Counted from the first letter of the stretch, positions 7,440 to 15,918 are shown. The stretch is 22,497 bases of DNA from Tyzzerella sp963558545 (GCF_963558545.1 NZ_CAUWHO010000035.1:1-22497), one strand, 5' to 3'. Numbers and translations: made by a program. Notes: generated by a model not told the origin, from the letters alone.

Positions 7440-9761
7440 ATGACCAGTCAAATTTTTAATATACTCAATTTAGACTGTGCCCACTGTGCTAGCCTTATAG
7501 AAGAAGAATTAAACAAAACTAATACAGTAGAAGAAGCAAACCTAAACTTTATAAATAAAACTTTAAAAATAAATTTTAAAGAATATGTTGATATTAATTC
7601 TGAAATACCAAATATTCAAAAACTTATAGATAAAATAGAACCAGGTATAAAAATAGAACCTATTAATAATAAGTCTTCCATAAAACTTAAATTAAATGGT
7701 TTAGATTGTGCTCATTGTGCTAGCCTTATAGAAGATGAAGTTAATAACCTAAATTTTGTTAGCTCTGCATCATTAAATTTTATAGACAAAATAATAAAAA
7801 TAGACTTCTATGATAATGAGAATATAGAAAATAAAATACAAAGTATAAAAAATTTAATAGATAAAATAGAATCTGGTTTAGAAATTTCTGTTATATCTAA
7901 AGATATTAAATCTAAAAAAGATAATGAAGATAACGAAAACAACATAAATGAAAAAATTGAACTATCAAGAATATTAATAGGTGCTGGTATATTTGTTATA
8001 GCTAAAGTTTTCGATTTAACACTGCTTTATACAATAGCTTATTTAATACTTGGCTACGATGTAATATTTAAAGCTTTAAAGAATATTTTAAAAGGTAAAA
8101 TATTTGATGAAAATTTTTTAATGGCTCTTGCAACAGTGGGTGCTATTATAATAAAAGAATATCCAGAAGCTGTGGCTGTTATGCTATTTTACCAAATTGG
8201 CGAATATTTTCAAGAAAAAGCAGTTGGAAAATCTCGAAAAGCTATAAAATCTTTAGTTAATATTAAGGCAGAATATGCAACAAAAGAAAATGGAGAAAAA
8301 GTAGACCCAGAAGAAATATCTATAAATGATATAATAATTATTAAACCTGGAGAAAAAGTACCTCTTGATGGAATTATAGTAGATGGTAGCTCATTTTTAG
8401 ATATGAGTGCCTTAATAGGCGAGGCTATCCCTAGAAAAGTTTCTGTTGGAGATGAAATACTAAGTGGTAGTATTAACAATAATAGTATTTTAAAAATTAA
8501 AGTTACTAAAGAATACAAAAACTCTACAGTTTCTAAAATACTAGATTTAGTAGAAAACTCTTATGTAAAAAAATCTAAAACAGAAAGTTTTATAAGTAAA
8601 TTTGCTAAAATATATACACCTGTAATAGTTATATCTGCAATATTTTTAGCTATTATACCTCCCCTATTTACAGGATATAACTTTTCTCATTGGATAGAAA
8701 AAAGTTTAGTATTTTTAGTTTCATCTTGTCCTTGTGCCTTAGTTGTATCTGTTCCTTTAAGTTTCTTTAGTGGTATAGGTGCTGCATCTAAAAAAGGAAT
8801 TTTAATAAAAGGTAGCGTATATATGCAAGATTTGAGCCTTGTAGATACAATTGTTTTTGATAAAACAGGAACATTAACTAAAGGCGTATTTGAAATAAGT
8901 AAAATAGAAACTAACAATATTGATAAAGAAGAATTTTTAAGCTTAGTGTATAGCTTAGAAAGTTTGTCTATACACCCTGTTGCAAAATCTATTGTTAACT
9001 ATTATGAAAATAATTTTAAAAATATTTCAAATAATTATAAAGTAGAAAATTTTGAAGAAATAAGTGGATATGGCTTAAAAGGTATGGTTAATAATAATGA
9101 AATATTATTGGGAAATTCAAAATTACTAGATAAATATAATATATCTTATAAAAAATCTAACGATAATGGAACAATTGTTTATGTAGCTAAAAATGGAATA
9201 TATATAGGTTATATAGTAGTATCTGATGTTATAAAATCGGAATCTAAAGAAACAATTACTGCTTTAAAACAACTAGGTATTTCAAGCACAATTATGCTTA
9301 GTGGTGATAGAAAAGAAACAGCACAGTTTGTTGCTAATAGTATAGGAATAGATGATGTATATTATGAGTTACTACCTCAAGACAAAGTATCTATATTTGA
9401 AAAAATTAAACTAGAAAATAATAATAAAAAAGTTGCTTTTGTTGGAGATGGTATAAATGACGCACCTGTTTTAGCTATATCTGATGTTGGTATTGCTATG
9501 GGTGGTGTTGGTTCTGATGCAGCTATAGAAGCTGCCGATATAGTTATAATGAATGATAATTTAGAAAAAATTAAAGAAGGTATTATTATTAGTAAAAATA
9601 CAATTAAAATAGTAAAATCTAATATAATTTTCTCACTATTAGTAAAATTTAGTGTTTTATTCCTTGCTTTATTTGGATATGCTACAATGTGGATAGCTGT
9701 TTTTGCAGATGTTGGTGTATCTGTTATAGCCATATTAAATGCTATGAGGAAAAAAATATAA
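7440..9761 (+). CDS. cadA: Zn/Cd/Pb-type P1B ATPase (metal efflux pump)
   Basis: This 773-residue membrane ATPase should export Zn(II), Cd(II) and possibly Pb(II). The ATG at 7440 is preferred because GAGGAG lies 8 bases upstream; the GTG at 7431 and ATG at 7434 are too close to that site. Two N-terminal metal-binding (HMA) domains each carry LDCAHC (C13/C16, C90/C93), with the Asp before Cys typical of Zn/Cd pumps. Other key features are the actuator loop IGEA (326-329), the membrane CPC (430-432), phosphorylated D474 in DKTGT, H512-P513, the hinge GDGINDAP (669-676) and D757 in the last membrane helix (FADVGVS), a Zn/Cd-group mark. The usual actuator TGES is changed to IGEA, though the catalytic Glu remains. 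A copper pump is less likely. The operon ends in a strong terminator. Confidence 0.93.
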   Translation: MTSQIFNILNLDCAHCASLIEEELNKTNTVEEANLNFINKTLKINFKEYVDINSEIPNIQKLIDKIEPGIKIEPINNKSSIKLKLNGLDCAHCASLIEDEVNNLNFVSSASLNFIDKIIKIDFYDNENIENKIQSIKNLIDKIESGLEISVISKDIKSKKDNEDNENNINEKIELSRILIGAGIFVIAKVFDLTLLYTIAYLILGYDVIFKALKNILKGKIFDENFLMALATVGAIIIKEYPEAVAVMLFYQIGEYFQEKAVGKSRKAIKSLVNIKAEYATKENGEKVDPEEISINDIIIIKPGEKVPLDGIIVDGSSFLDMSALIGEAIPRKVSVGDEILSGSINNNSILKIKVTKEYKNSTVSKILDLVENSYVKKSKTESFISKFAKIYTPVIVISAIFLAIIPPLFTGYNFSHWIEKSLVFLVSSCPCALVVSVPLSFFSGIGAASKKGILIKGSVYMQDLSLVDTIVFDKTGTLTKGVFEISKIETNNIDKEEFLSLVYSLESLSIHPVAKSIVNYYENNFKNISNNYKVENFEEISGYGLKGMVNNNEILLGNSKLLDKYNISYKKSNDNGTIVYVAKNGIYIGYIVVSDVIKSESKETITALKQLGISSTIMLSGDRKETAQFVANSIGIDDVYYELLPQDKVSIFEKIKLENNNKKVAFVGDGINDAPVLAISDVGIAMGGVGSDAAIEAADIVIMNDNLEKIKEGIIISKNTIKIVKSNIIFSLLVKFSVLFLALFGYATMWIAVFADVGVSVIAILNAMRKKI

Positions 9762-9790
9762 AAAGCTTCCTCTTTTAAGAGGAAGCTTTT
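9761..9790. terminator. Bidirectional intrinsic terminator
   Basis: A perfect stem of at least 12 bp (AAAAGCTTCCTC at 9761-9772, GAGGAAGCTTTT at 9779-9790) with a 6-base loop begins at the last base of the cadA stop codon. It is followed by TTTTTATATTTT on the plus strand. On the minus strand it is followed by an equally T-rich tract, so it probably also ends the convergent GGDEF/EAL transcript, whose stop codon lies about 60 bases away. Confidence 0.9.
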
Positions 9791-9851
9791 TATATTTTAC
9801 AACTAAAATATTAATTATATTTTTAAATAAAAAGTATTAAAAAATTAATTA

Positions 9852-12800
9852 CTAAATATAATTAAAGTATCCATCATTATTTTTTAAAAATTCACTTACA
9901 GATACAGGCTTAGAATATAAATATCCCTGAACCATATCACAGTTCATATTACGCAAAACCTCTTCTTGCTCTTTAGTCTCTACACCTTCTGCAATTGTTT
10001 TTATATTTAGTTCTTTACACATACATATTATATTTTTCATTATTACTTCATTTATAGCATTTTCGCCTAAATTTTTTACCATAATTTTATCTAATTTTAA
10101 ACCATCAAAATCTATTTCAGATAAAATTGTTAAATTACTATATTTTACACCAAAATCATCCAAAAGAATACTTATTCCCATATTCTCTATTTTTTTAAGC
10201 ACAGTACATATAGCTTGTTTTTCTAAATCTCCTATACTTTCTGTAACTTCTATTTCTATATATTTAGGGTCTACATCATATCTACTTTTTATGTCTGACA
10301 CCATTTTAACAATATCATCCTCTAATAATGTTCTTCTTGAAAAATTTAGTGATATTGGTATAAGAGGTTTATTTTTCTTTTTCCAAGATTCTAACAATTT
10401 TAAAACTTCTTCAAAAACAAATAAATCTATATAATGTATTAAATAATGATGCTCTAATATAGGTATAAATTTATCTGGTGATACATACCCACCTTCTAAG
10501 TTTCTTTTTCTTATTAAAGCTTCAGCACCACATAGATTATTATCTTTTAGTTGTACCTTAGGTTGTAAAAATATTTCGTATTCTTTTGTTTCTATAGATA
10601 ACATTACTTCTCTTAATAACGTATTTCTTTTACAGGTAGTATCATTAACAAGTTCTCTATTTTTATTGCTTTGTGCTTTTCTAAAATGTATGGCAGAATT
10701 AACAAGATGGTTTAATTCTTTTTCATTACTGCTCCAAGCTTTACCATATGTCATAGATAAGCCCATTTTTTCTAAAGATTTAGATAAATTTTCTATTTCT
10801 TCTAAGAAAATCTCATATTCAATATTTTCTATTAATATTAAAAATTCGTTTCCATTTAACCTAAATATTATATTTTTATTAAACTGACTTTTAAGTATAT
10901 TTGATAAATTTAATATTATTTGGTCACCAGCTAATATACCTGCTGTATGGTTAATATTATTAAGTTCATTTAATGCTAAACATATAACACCTATATTTTC
11001 AATATTATCTGAATCATAATGTTTTTCATATATTCTATATGCGTTCCTATTAAGCACACCTGTTAATGTATCATAATTTTTTTCTAACTGCAATTCTTTT
11101 TCTAAGGTACTTTTAATAATTTGCTCGCCTATAAAATAAGAAATACTATTACAGTATTCTTCCATATTTTCATAATAATGATTATTTTCTATTTTGTTGC
11201 TATCAATACATATTATGTAGCCTATATAATTATTTTTACTTACAATAGGAATAATAAGCATATTACATAATTTGTATTGTATCATAAAATTATATAAACT
11301 ATGTGATATAGGTATAGCCTCTTGTTCTCCGCTTAAATATTTTATTCCTTTAATAGGAGAATTAATAAATTCGTTTAATATTATATTTTCTAAATCTAAT
11401 TTTATTTTGTTTTCTAAGTTATTTTCTAAATAAGAATAATAAGAAGAAGAAATTTCATCTTTTTTATTTATTGTAAATACAAACCCAAGTTCAGAATTGT
11501 AAAATTTGCATATTAGTTCTAGTATATAATTAATGTTATCCTCATAGTTATATTCTTTGCAAAGATGTGTTATAGAAGATAATATAACTTTACTTATGTC
11601 TTGATTAATATTATACTTTTCTATGTTTTCTTCTAAAGGAATGCTAGTCCCTAATGTAAACATACACTTTTTATTATTTAAAGATATTAATTTATTTTTT
11701 AATAATAAATCTTTTTTTAGATGTTTATTATATTGATTCCATATAAAAAAGTCTGAATAGCTCCAAAATATATTCTTGCAAAAGCTACAAGGCTTTTCTT
11801 TATTATATATAATTTTATAACATTCTTTATCTATACATTCTTCCTTATCCATTTTAAAAAAATTAAAGAATGTATCATTTGCATCTATTAATTTATAGCT
11901 AACTGGGTCTATAATATAAGCTATATTATCGCTTTCGGCCGATAATACTTCATTAATACTTTTATAATCCTTTATATCATAATTAACTTTATCTACCGTA
12001 ATATCTAAGCTTTTTACTGGTTCTTCTGGAGTTAATTTTTCTATATATTTGTTGCTATCGTTACTTTTATTATCTATATCTTTAAAATATAAAAACCCTA
12101 ATATATCATTTTCATATGTATCCCTAAAAAGTGTTACTGTAAAATCAATCCATCTAATGTTTTCTTTATCAATAACTCTTCTAAATTTATATTTTAAAAG
12201 ATTATTTCCTTTATTATATTCTTCCAAAAGATTTTTATAGTGTAATAATTTAAAATATTTTTCTCTATCATCTGGATGAATTGTTTTAAGTATATTTTTT
12301 TGCAATATTTCTGACATACCTAAATCGCCTATTATACCACTATAAATATTCCATAATCCACTTACATATAAAAATTTATTTTTACTAACATTAACTTTTC
12401 CATATGCACATAGTTCTTCTAACAAAGATTTATAAAATTTTGAGTCTGTAGTATAGGCCATTTCCATTTCTTTTAAGTTATTTATATTTTCTAATGTACC
12501 TATAACCGTACTTGATATATCTGATTGTGATTTTTTGCTTAAAAGTGTCATTCTAAACCAAACATACTTACCGTTTTTATTTTTCATTTTAATATCACAT
12601 ACAGATTTTTTGCTACCATTATTAATTCTATTAAAAGCTTCTAAATATACGTCTTTAAAAAAATCTTGTACAATCCCATTATCAATCCAACTTTGTGGAA
12701 AATTTTCAATTGTTAGCTCGTCATCTTTATAAATTTGATTGTAATGGGTATGTACATATGCTATATTGTTATCTTGATACCATTCAAATATTTCATTATC

Positions 12801-13229
12801 TGATTTAGATAAAATAACTTCCATTTTATAAAAATCATTTATGTTTTGATGAAAGCCTTTTATCTTAATTACACCATTATTTAAACTAATAAATCTTCCA
12901 AAGCATCTAGCTTTTATATCTCCTAAGATAGGGTGTTTCCAAGGATACTGCACTTCCACTCCATTACCAGTTACACATATTTTTTCTATGGCCTTTTCTA
13001 TATAAGAATAGTAACCTTTATGTATCCTAGAATACCAAAATTCAAAACATTTTTCTGGGGATAAACGCTCTGTACGTCCAAGTAATTCTAACATAGTATC
13101 ATTACAATACATTCTATTAATACCTGTATTGTTGTCTATTTCGATAATCCAAAGCCCTATTTTACTACTATCTAATATATCTATAAAATCAGCCTCTTCA
13201 AAAGACTTATTTTTTTTACTTTTGCTCAT
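9852..13229 (-). CDS. Multi-PAS, GAF, degenerate GGDEF and EAL protein (predicted c-di-GMP phosphodiesterase)
   Basis: A 1125-residue protein with no clear membrane segment. Domains in order: PAS-like modules at about 15-140, 140-258, 262-390 and 425-535 (the last with a CSFC cysteine pair at 481-484), a GAF-like module at about 555-705, a GGDEF domain at about 715-860, and an EAL domain at about 870-1115. The GGDEF signature is NGNEF (792-796) and the upstream metal-binding Asp block reads LALNELNNIN, so cyclase activity is unlikely. The EAL domain keeps E903 (EAL), N962, E997 (EVTES), D1024/D1025 (DDFG), K1045, E1081/E1084 (EGVE) and Q1101. It should therefore hydrolyse c-di-GMP under control of sensory domains. 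A GAGGAG site precedes the ATG. It lies 37 bases after proC and is probably read from the proC promoter. Confidence 0.9.
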   Translation of the reverse strand: MSKSKKNKSFEEADFIDILDSSKIGLWIIEIDNNTGINRMYCNDTMLELLGRTERLSPEKCFEFWYSRIHKGYYSYIEKAIEKICVTGNGVEVQYPWKHPILGDIKARCFGRFISLNNGVIKIKGFHQNINDFYKMEVILSKSDNEIFEWYQDNNIAYVHTHYNQIYKDDELTIENFPQSWIDNGIVQDFFKDVYLEAFNRINNGSKKSVCDIKMKNKNGKYVWFRMTLLSKKSQSDISSTVIGTLENINNLKEMEMAYTTDSKFYKSLLEELCAYGKVNVSKNKFLYVSGLWNIYSGIIGDLGMSEILQKNILKTIHPDDREKYFKLLHYKNLLEEYNKGNNLLKYKFRRVIDKENIRWIDFTVTLFRDTYENDILGFLYFKDIDNKSNDSNKYIEKLTPEEPVKSLDITVDKVNYDIKDYKSINEVLSAESDNIAYIIDPVSYKLIDANDTFFNFFKMDKEECIDKECYKIIYNKEKPCSFCKNIFWSYSDFFIWNQYNKHLKKDLLLKNKLISLNNKKCMFTLGTSIPLEENIEKYNINQDISKVILSSITHLCKEYNYEDNINYILELICKFYNSELGFVFTINKKDEISSSYYSYLENNLENKIKLDLENIILNEFINSPIKGIKYLSGEQEAIPISHSLYNFMIQYKLCNMLIIPIVSKNNYIGYIICIDSNKIENNHYYENMEEYCNSISYFIGEQIIKSTLEKELQLEKNYDTLTGVLNRNAYRIYEKHYDSDNIENIGVICLALNELNNINHTAGILAGDQIILNLSNILKSQFNKNIIFRLNGNEFLILIENIEYEIFLEEIENLSKSLEKMGLSMTYGKAWSSNEKELNHLVNSAIHFRKAQSNKNRELVNDTTCKRNTLLREVMLSIETKEYEIFLQPKVQLKDNNLCGAEALIRKRNLEGGYVSPDKFIPILEHHYLIHYIDLFVFEEVLKLLESWKKKNKPLIPISLNFSRRTLLEDDIVKMVSDIKSRYDVDPKYIEIEVTESIGDLEKQAICTVLKKIENMGISILLDDFGVKYSNLTILSEIDFDGLKLDKIMVKNLGENAINEVIMKNIICMCKELNIKTIAEGVETKEQEEVLRNMNCDMVQGYLYSKPVSVSEFLKNNDGYFNYI

Positions 13230-13266
13230 ATCTCATCTCCTCAAGATTCTATTAAATATAAAATTA

Positions 13267-14067
13267 TTATTTATTTAATGATATATCTTTTTTTATAGTA
13301 TTCTCTATAGCTTTAACTATACCTTGTTGAAAATTATTTTCTTCTAATGTACATATCCCCTCAATAGTAGTACCTCCAGGGGAGCATACTTTATCTATAA
13401 GCTCCCAAGGATGTTTTTCGCTAATTTTTAGCATATTAGCACTTCCAATAGTAACATCTATTGCTATTTGTAGCGCCTCCTTTTTATTTAAGCCCATTTT
13501 TTGAGCCCCTTTTGCAATAGAATCTAAAAATAAGTATATATACGCTGGACTACACCCTGCTATAGCTGTAAATATACTAAATTTTTCCTCTGGTATATAA
13601 AAAACAGACCCTATAGTTTTAAATAAGTTTATAACATATTCTACATTCTCTTCTTTTATATTATTGTAACAATAAGCTGATGTTGCTAAACCAATTTCAG
13701 CATTAATATTAGGCATAATTCGTATTATCCCTATATTGTCATTATTTATCGTATTACATAAGCTACTTGTTGAAACTCCGGCAGCAATAGAAACTATTAT
13801 AGGATTATAAATATCTAAATATCCTTTTATATTTTCCAAAACTTTTAAAATAATATCTGGTTTTACAGCAAGTATTAAGCAATCAACATTTTTAACTAAT
13901 TCTTCATAATCAGTACATATATTTACGTTAAATTGTTGTTTAAATTGTTCTAGCTTTAAAATGTCTATATCATATATAAATATATCCTTACTGTTTATAT
14001 TATTAGCTAAAAATCCCTTTAATATAGAGCCACCCATATTACCTATACCTAAAAAACCTATATTCAT
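13267..14067 (-). CDS. proC: Pyrroline-5-carboxylate reductase
   Basis: This 266-residue cytosolic enzyme reduces 1-pyrroline-5-carboxylate to proline with NAD(P)H, the last step of proline synthesis. The N-terminal dinucleotide fold starts with GFLGIGNMGGS (4-14). LAVKPD (66-71) and RIMPNIN (116-122) mark the cofactor domain. The C-terminal dimerisation and substrate domain carries GCSPAYIYLF (171-180) and the family signature CSPGGTTIEG (228-237). Length is normal. A GGTGAT site lies 4-5 bases upstream of the ATG. No other proline gene is adjacent. It has its own promoter downstream of rqcP and is followed by the GGDEF/EAL gene. Confidence 0.95.
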   Translation of the reverse strand: MNIGFLGIGNMGGSILKGFLANNINSKDIFIYDIDILKLEQFKQQFNVNICTDYEELVKNVDCLILAVKPDIILKVLENIKGYLDIYNPIIVSIAAGVSTSSLCNTINNDNIGIIRIMPNINAEIGLATSAYCYNNIKEENVEYVINLFKTIGSVFYIPEEKFSIFTAIAGCSPAYIYLFLDSIAKGAQKMGLNKKEALQIAIDVTIGSANMLKISEKHPWELIDKVCSPGGTTIEGICTLEENNFQQGIVKAIENTIKKDISLNK

Positions 14068-14102
14068 TTAATCACCAACTTAATAATAATATTTTACCTT
14101 AT

Positions 14103-14131
14103 ATTATACATAAATTTTTATAATAAGTCAA
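14103..14131 (-). promoter_or_regulatory. Promoter of proC
   Basis: On the minus strand, -35 TTGACT (14131-14126) and -10 TATAAT (14108-14103) are separated by 17 bases. The promoter lies between the rqcP stop and the proC start, leaving a 5' leader of about 30 bases. This suggests proC and the downstream GGDEF/EAL gene form a unit separate from hup-rqcP. Confidence 0.75.
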
Positions 14132-14148
14132 TTTTATAAATAAATAAA

Positions 14149-14388
14149 CTATATATTTTCGTATAAATTTACAGCTTCTTCTTTTTTTACAATATCTTTC
14201 ACTTCTAAGACCTTTATTTTTACACAATTATTCCCTAAGTTTATTTGTATAACATCACCAATCTTTACATCTAAAGATGCTTTTGCCACTTTGTCATTTA
14301 CCAAAACTCTGCCTGCATCACAAGCCTCATTTGCTATAGTTCTTCTTTTTATTATTCTAGCTACTTTTAAGTATTTATCTAATCTCAC
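14149..14388 (-). CDS. rqcP: S4-domain RNA-binding protein RqcP (YabO/Hsp15-like)
   Basis: A 79-residue protein that is almost entirely an S4 RNA-binding domain: RLDKYLKVARIIKRRTIANE, then GRVLVNDKVAKAS and KIGDVIQI. The family member in Bacillus (RqcP, formerly YabO) binds stalled 50S subunits with RqcH during C-terminal alanine tailing of stuck peptides. The start is a GTG at 14386-14388 with AAGGAG (14397-14402) upstream. It follows hup, as is usual in Firmicutes, but the yabP/yabQ/divIC genes that often come next are not here: proC and its own promoter follow. No separate promoter is obvious, so expression may depend on read-through of the hairpin just upstream. Confidence 0.88.
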   Translation of the reverse strand: MRLDKYLKVARIIKRRTIANEACDAGRVLVNDKVAKASLDVKIGDVIQINLGNNCVKIKVLEVKDIVKKEEAVNLYENI

Positions 14389-14414
14389 AATTATATCTCC
14401 TTACATAAAATTTA

Positions 14415-14469
14415 AATATTTGTAAAATAAAATCTCTCTTAAAAAGAGAGATTTTATTTTACAAATATT
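14415..14469 (-). terminator. Long perfect hairpin between hup and rqcP, probable terminator/attenuator
   Basis: Two 26-base arms (14415-14440 and 14444-14469) are perfectly complementary around a 3-base loop. The core is a short CT/AG stem (ATCTCTCTT against AAGAGAGAT) flanked by A-rich then T-rich tracts, the shape of an intrinsic terminator that can work in either direction. It begins within the hup stop codon and ends about 12 bases before the rqcP ribosome-binding site, so it probably lowers rqcP transcription relative to hup. Confidence 0.8.
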
Positions 14470-14746
14470 ACTTATTATTTACAGCATCTTTTAATGCTTT
14501 ACCAGCTTTAAATCTAGGTGCTGTAGATGCTGCAATTTTCATAGGCTCTTTAGTTTGAGGATTTCTTCCCATATGTTCAGCTCTTTCTATAACATCAAAA
14601 GTACCAAATCCGACTAATCTAATTTCACCTTTATTAGAAAGTTCTTCTTTTACTACGTCCTCAAAAGCTTTTAAAGCTTTCTCTGCATCTTTTTTTGTTA
14701 ATTCTGCTTTTTCTGCAATAGCTGCTATTAATTCTGCTTTATTCAT
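14468..14746 (-). CDS. hup: DNA-binding protein HU
   Basis: A 92-residue histone-like protein that dimerises and bends DNA in the nucleoid. I placed the start at the ATG at 14744-14746 (MNKAELIAAIAEKAELTKKD), because the upstream in-frame TTG would overlap the AGGAGG ribosome-binding site. Family hallmarks are the helical N-terminal half, the VGFGTFDVIERAEHMGRNPQT segment leading into the DNA-binding arm (NPQT with the conserved intercalating Pro), and the basic C-terminal helix FKAGKALKDAV. It is followed by rqcP and preceded by a consensus promoter. Confidence 0.97.
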   Translation of the reverse strand: MNKAELIAAIAEKAELTKKDAEKALKAFEDVVKEELSNKGEIRLVGFGTFDVIERAEHMGRNPQTKEPMKIAASTAPRFKAGKALKDAVNNK

Positions 14747-14802
14747 TTTAATAAGCCTCCTCAATAATTAAATACTAATACATTAAAATGTATCCCTATC
14801 TA

Positions 14803-14831
14803 TTTATACCTGTTAAATAGCAATTTGTCAA
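14803..14831 (-). promoter_or_regulatory. Promoter of hup
   Basis: On the minus strand, a perfect -35 TTGACA (14831-14826) and -10 TATAAA (14808-14803) are separated by 17 bases, about 55 bases upstream of the hup start codon. Strong core elements fit an abundant nucleoid protein. An AT-only 10-bp inverted repeat (14835-14844 with 14849-14858) lies directly upstream of the -35; its meaning is unknown. Confidence 0.75.
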
Positions 14832-14935
14832 GGATATTTTAACATTTTTGTTAAAATAAATGTAACCTATATTTTATAATTTAAAGTTTTTAAACATATT
14901 TTATACAAAATATATTGAAATTTTATCTATTCTCT

Positions 14936-15353
14936 TTATAATAACTCTTCTACCCATACATTATGCCCTTAATCACCAATATATTTAGCATCTTTAATCA
15001 TATCAAGTATTTTTGACATATCACCTTAAAAGTGATAAATTATTTTATTACCTGTTTTTATATGATTAGCAGAGCAACCAATTGATATACCTAAATATTC
15101 TGATATAAACCTAAGTGATAAGTATATTTAGTTATTATAATTGTATATACTTAGGTTAAGTTCTTCTTACTCATTAAAGAATATAATTGTATCTTTTATA
15201 TACTTTATTAAAGTTTTATTTACTGAAATTTTATTAGAAGTTTCTAAATAATGTTTTAGTTGTATCCAATATGCCAATATTTTGATTTACTAAATATTAT
15301 ATTTTGATTTAAGCTTAATACTAATACTACACTTAAAATTATTTTTTCTTCAT
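14936..15353 (-). pseudogene. Decayed gene for a small, probably secreted protein
   Basis: Between hup and dut the minus strand has coding-like remains. An AGGAG site (15368-15364) precedes ATG at 15353, giving MKKK. A frameshift at an A-run then leads into IILSVVLVLSLNQNIIFS, which looks like a signal peptide core. A second frameshift leads into a frame at 15286-14936 that is 117 codons long, broken by four internal TAA codons (15169, 15130, 15028 and 14971, first base on the minus strand) and ended by TAA at 14936. Fragments look like real protein: LKHYLETSNKISVNKTLIKY, FISEYLGISIGCSANHIK, DMSKILDMIKDAKYIGD and GHNVWVEELL. The intact product would be about 135-140 residues. I recognise no family. 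Its position 43 bases after dut suggests it may once have been read with the nrd operon. Confidence 0.6.
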
Positions 15354-15396
15354 TTGAATATAACTCCTATTTATGTTTATAACATAATTATATCTA

Positions 15397-15909
15397 TTAT
15401 TTACCACTACTACCTAATTTCCCATCACCACGTTTAGATGGTATTTTTAAAACATCTTCATAAGATATTTCTACACGCTCTAGCTCATTATGTACACAGT
15501 GTACAACTCCTTGAAATAAGGCCTTACTGTAAGGGTATATTATATATCCTTTTTTTATTATACTTTTTATAGGCTCATCTATACTATCTATGTCTATTTT
15601 ACTAATTAATAATGGCTTATTATTACTATTTGTTGTTGCCAAAAACCATTCTCCTCTATAAGAGCTATCTATAACTCCAGCGCCATATTTAATACCTTTG
15701 CTACCGCTTGAGCCTCTTTCGTGTATTTGTATATAATAATTTAAAGGTATTGCACTAGCTATACCTGTTGGCACAAGCTTAGTTTCTCCTGGTTGTATTA
15801 TCATATATTCTTCATCAAAGCAAGGATATATATCAATCCCTGCATTATATACTTCCCTTGTCGGGATTATAGCATCTTCTCTAATCTTTGCAAAATAAAT
15901 TTTATCCAT
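15397..15909 (-). CDS. dut: dUTPase-family protein (probable dUTP diphosphatase)
   Basis: A 170-residue protein carrying the five dUTPase motifs in order: I AGIDIYP (23-29), II ERGSSGSKG (64-72), III AGVIDSSYRGEW (77-88, with the substrate-contacting D81 and Y84), IV KALFQ (129-133) and V KRGDGKLGSSGK (159-170). The predicted role is hydrolysis of dUTP to dUMP, keeping uracil out of DNA and supplying dTMP synthesis. Motif II lacks the usual RSSLA/RSGLA form and there is an insertion of about 30 residues between motifs III and IV, so it is a divergent member. A related dCTP deaminase activity cannot be excluded. It follows nrdG by 9 bases with an AGGAGA site, consistent with a dNTP-synthesis operon. 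Confidence 0.82.
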   Translation of the reverse strand: MDKIYFAKIREDAIIPTREVYNAGIDIYPCFDEEYMIIQPGETKLVPTGIASAIPLNYYIQIHERGSSGSKGIKYGAGVIDSSYRGEWFLATTNSNNKPLLISKIDIDSIDEPIKSIIKKGYIIYPYSKALFQGVVHCVHNELERVEISYEDVLKIPSKRGDGKLGSSGK

Positions 15910-15918
15910 TTTCTTCTC

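Noticed and set aside
9377..9733. Open frames antisense to cadA, pepD, nrdD and other genes
   Set aside because: Each lies opposite a well-supported conserved gene, lacks a ribosome-binding site and resembles no known protein.
14835..14858. 10-bp inverted repeat upstream of the hup promoter as a terminator or operator
   Set aside because: All but one base pair is A:T in very AT-rich DNA, no T-run of terminator type, and no known regulator motif; noted only in the promoter entry.
15108..15157. 9-bp inverted repeat AACCTAAGT/ACTTAGGTT
   Set aside because: Lies inside the decayed gene, has a 32-base loop, and no T-tract; likely chance.
15371..15387. 7-bp hairpin after dut as operon terminator
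   Set aside because: Stem is weak and AT-rich and is not followed by a T-run on the minus strand.
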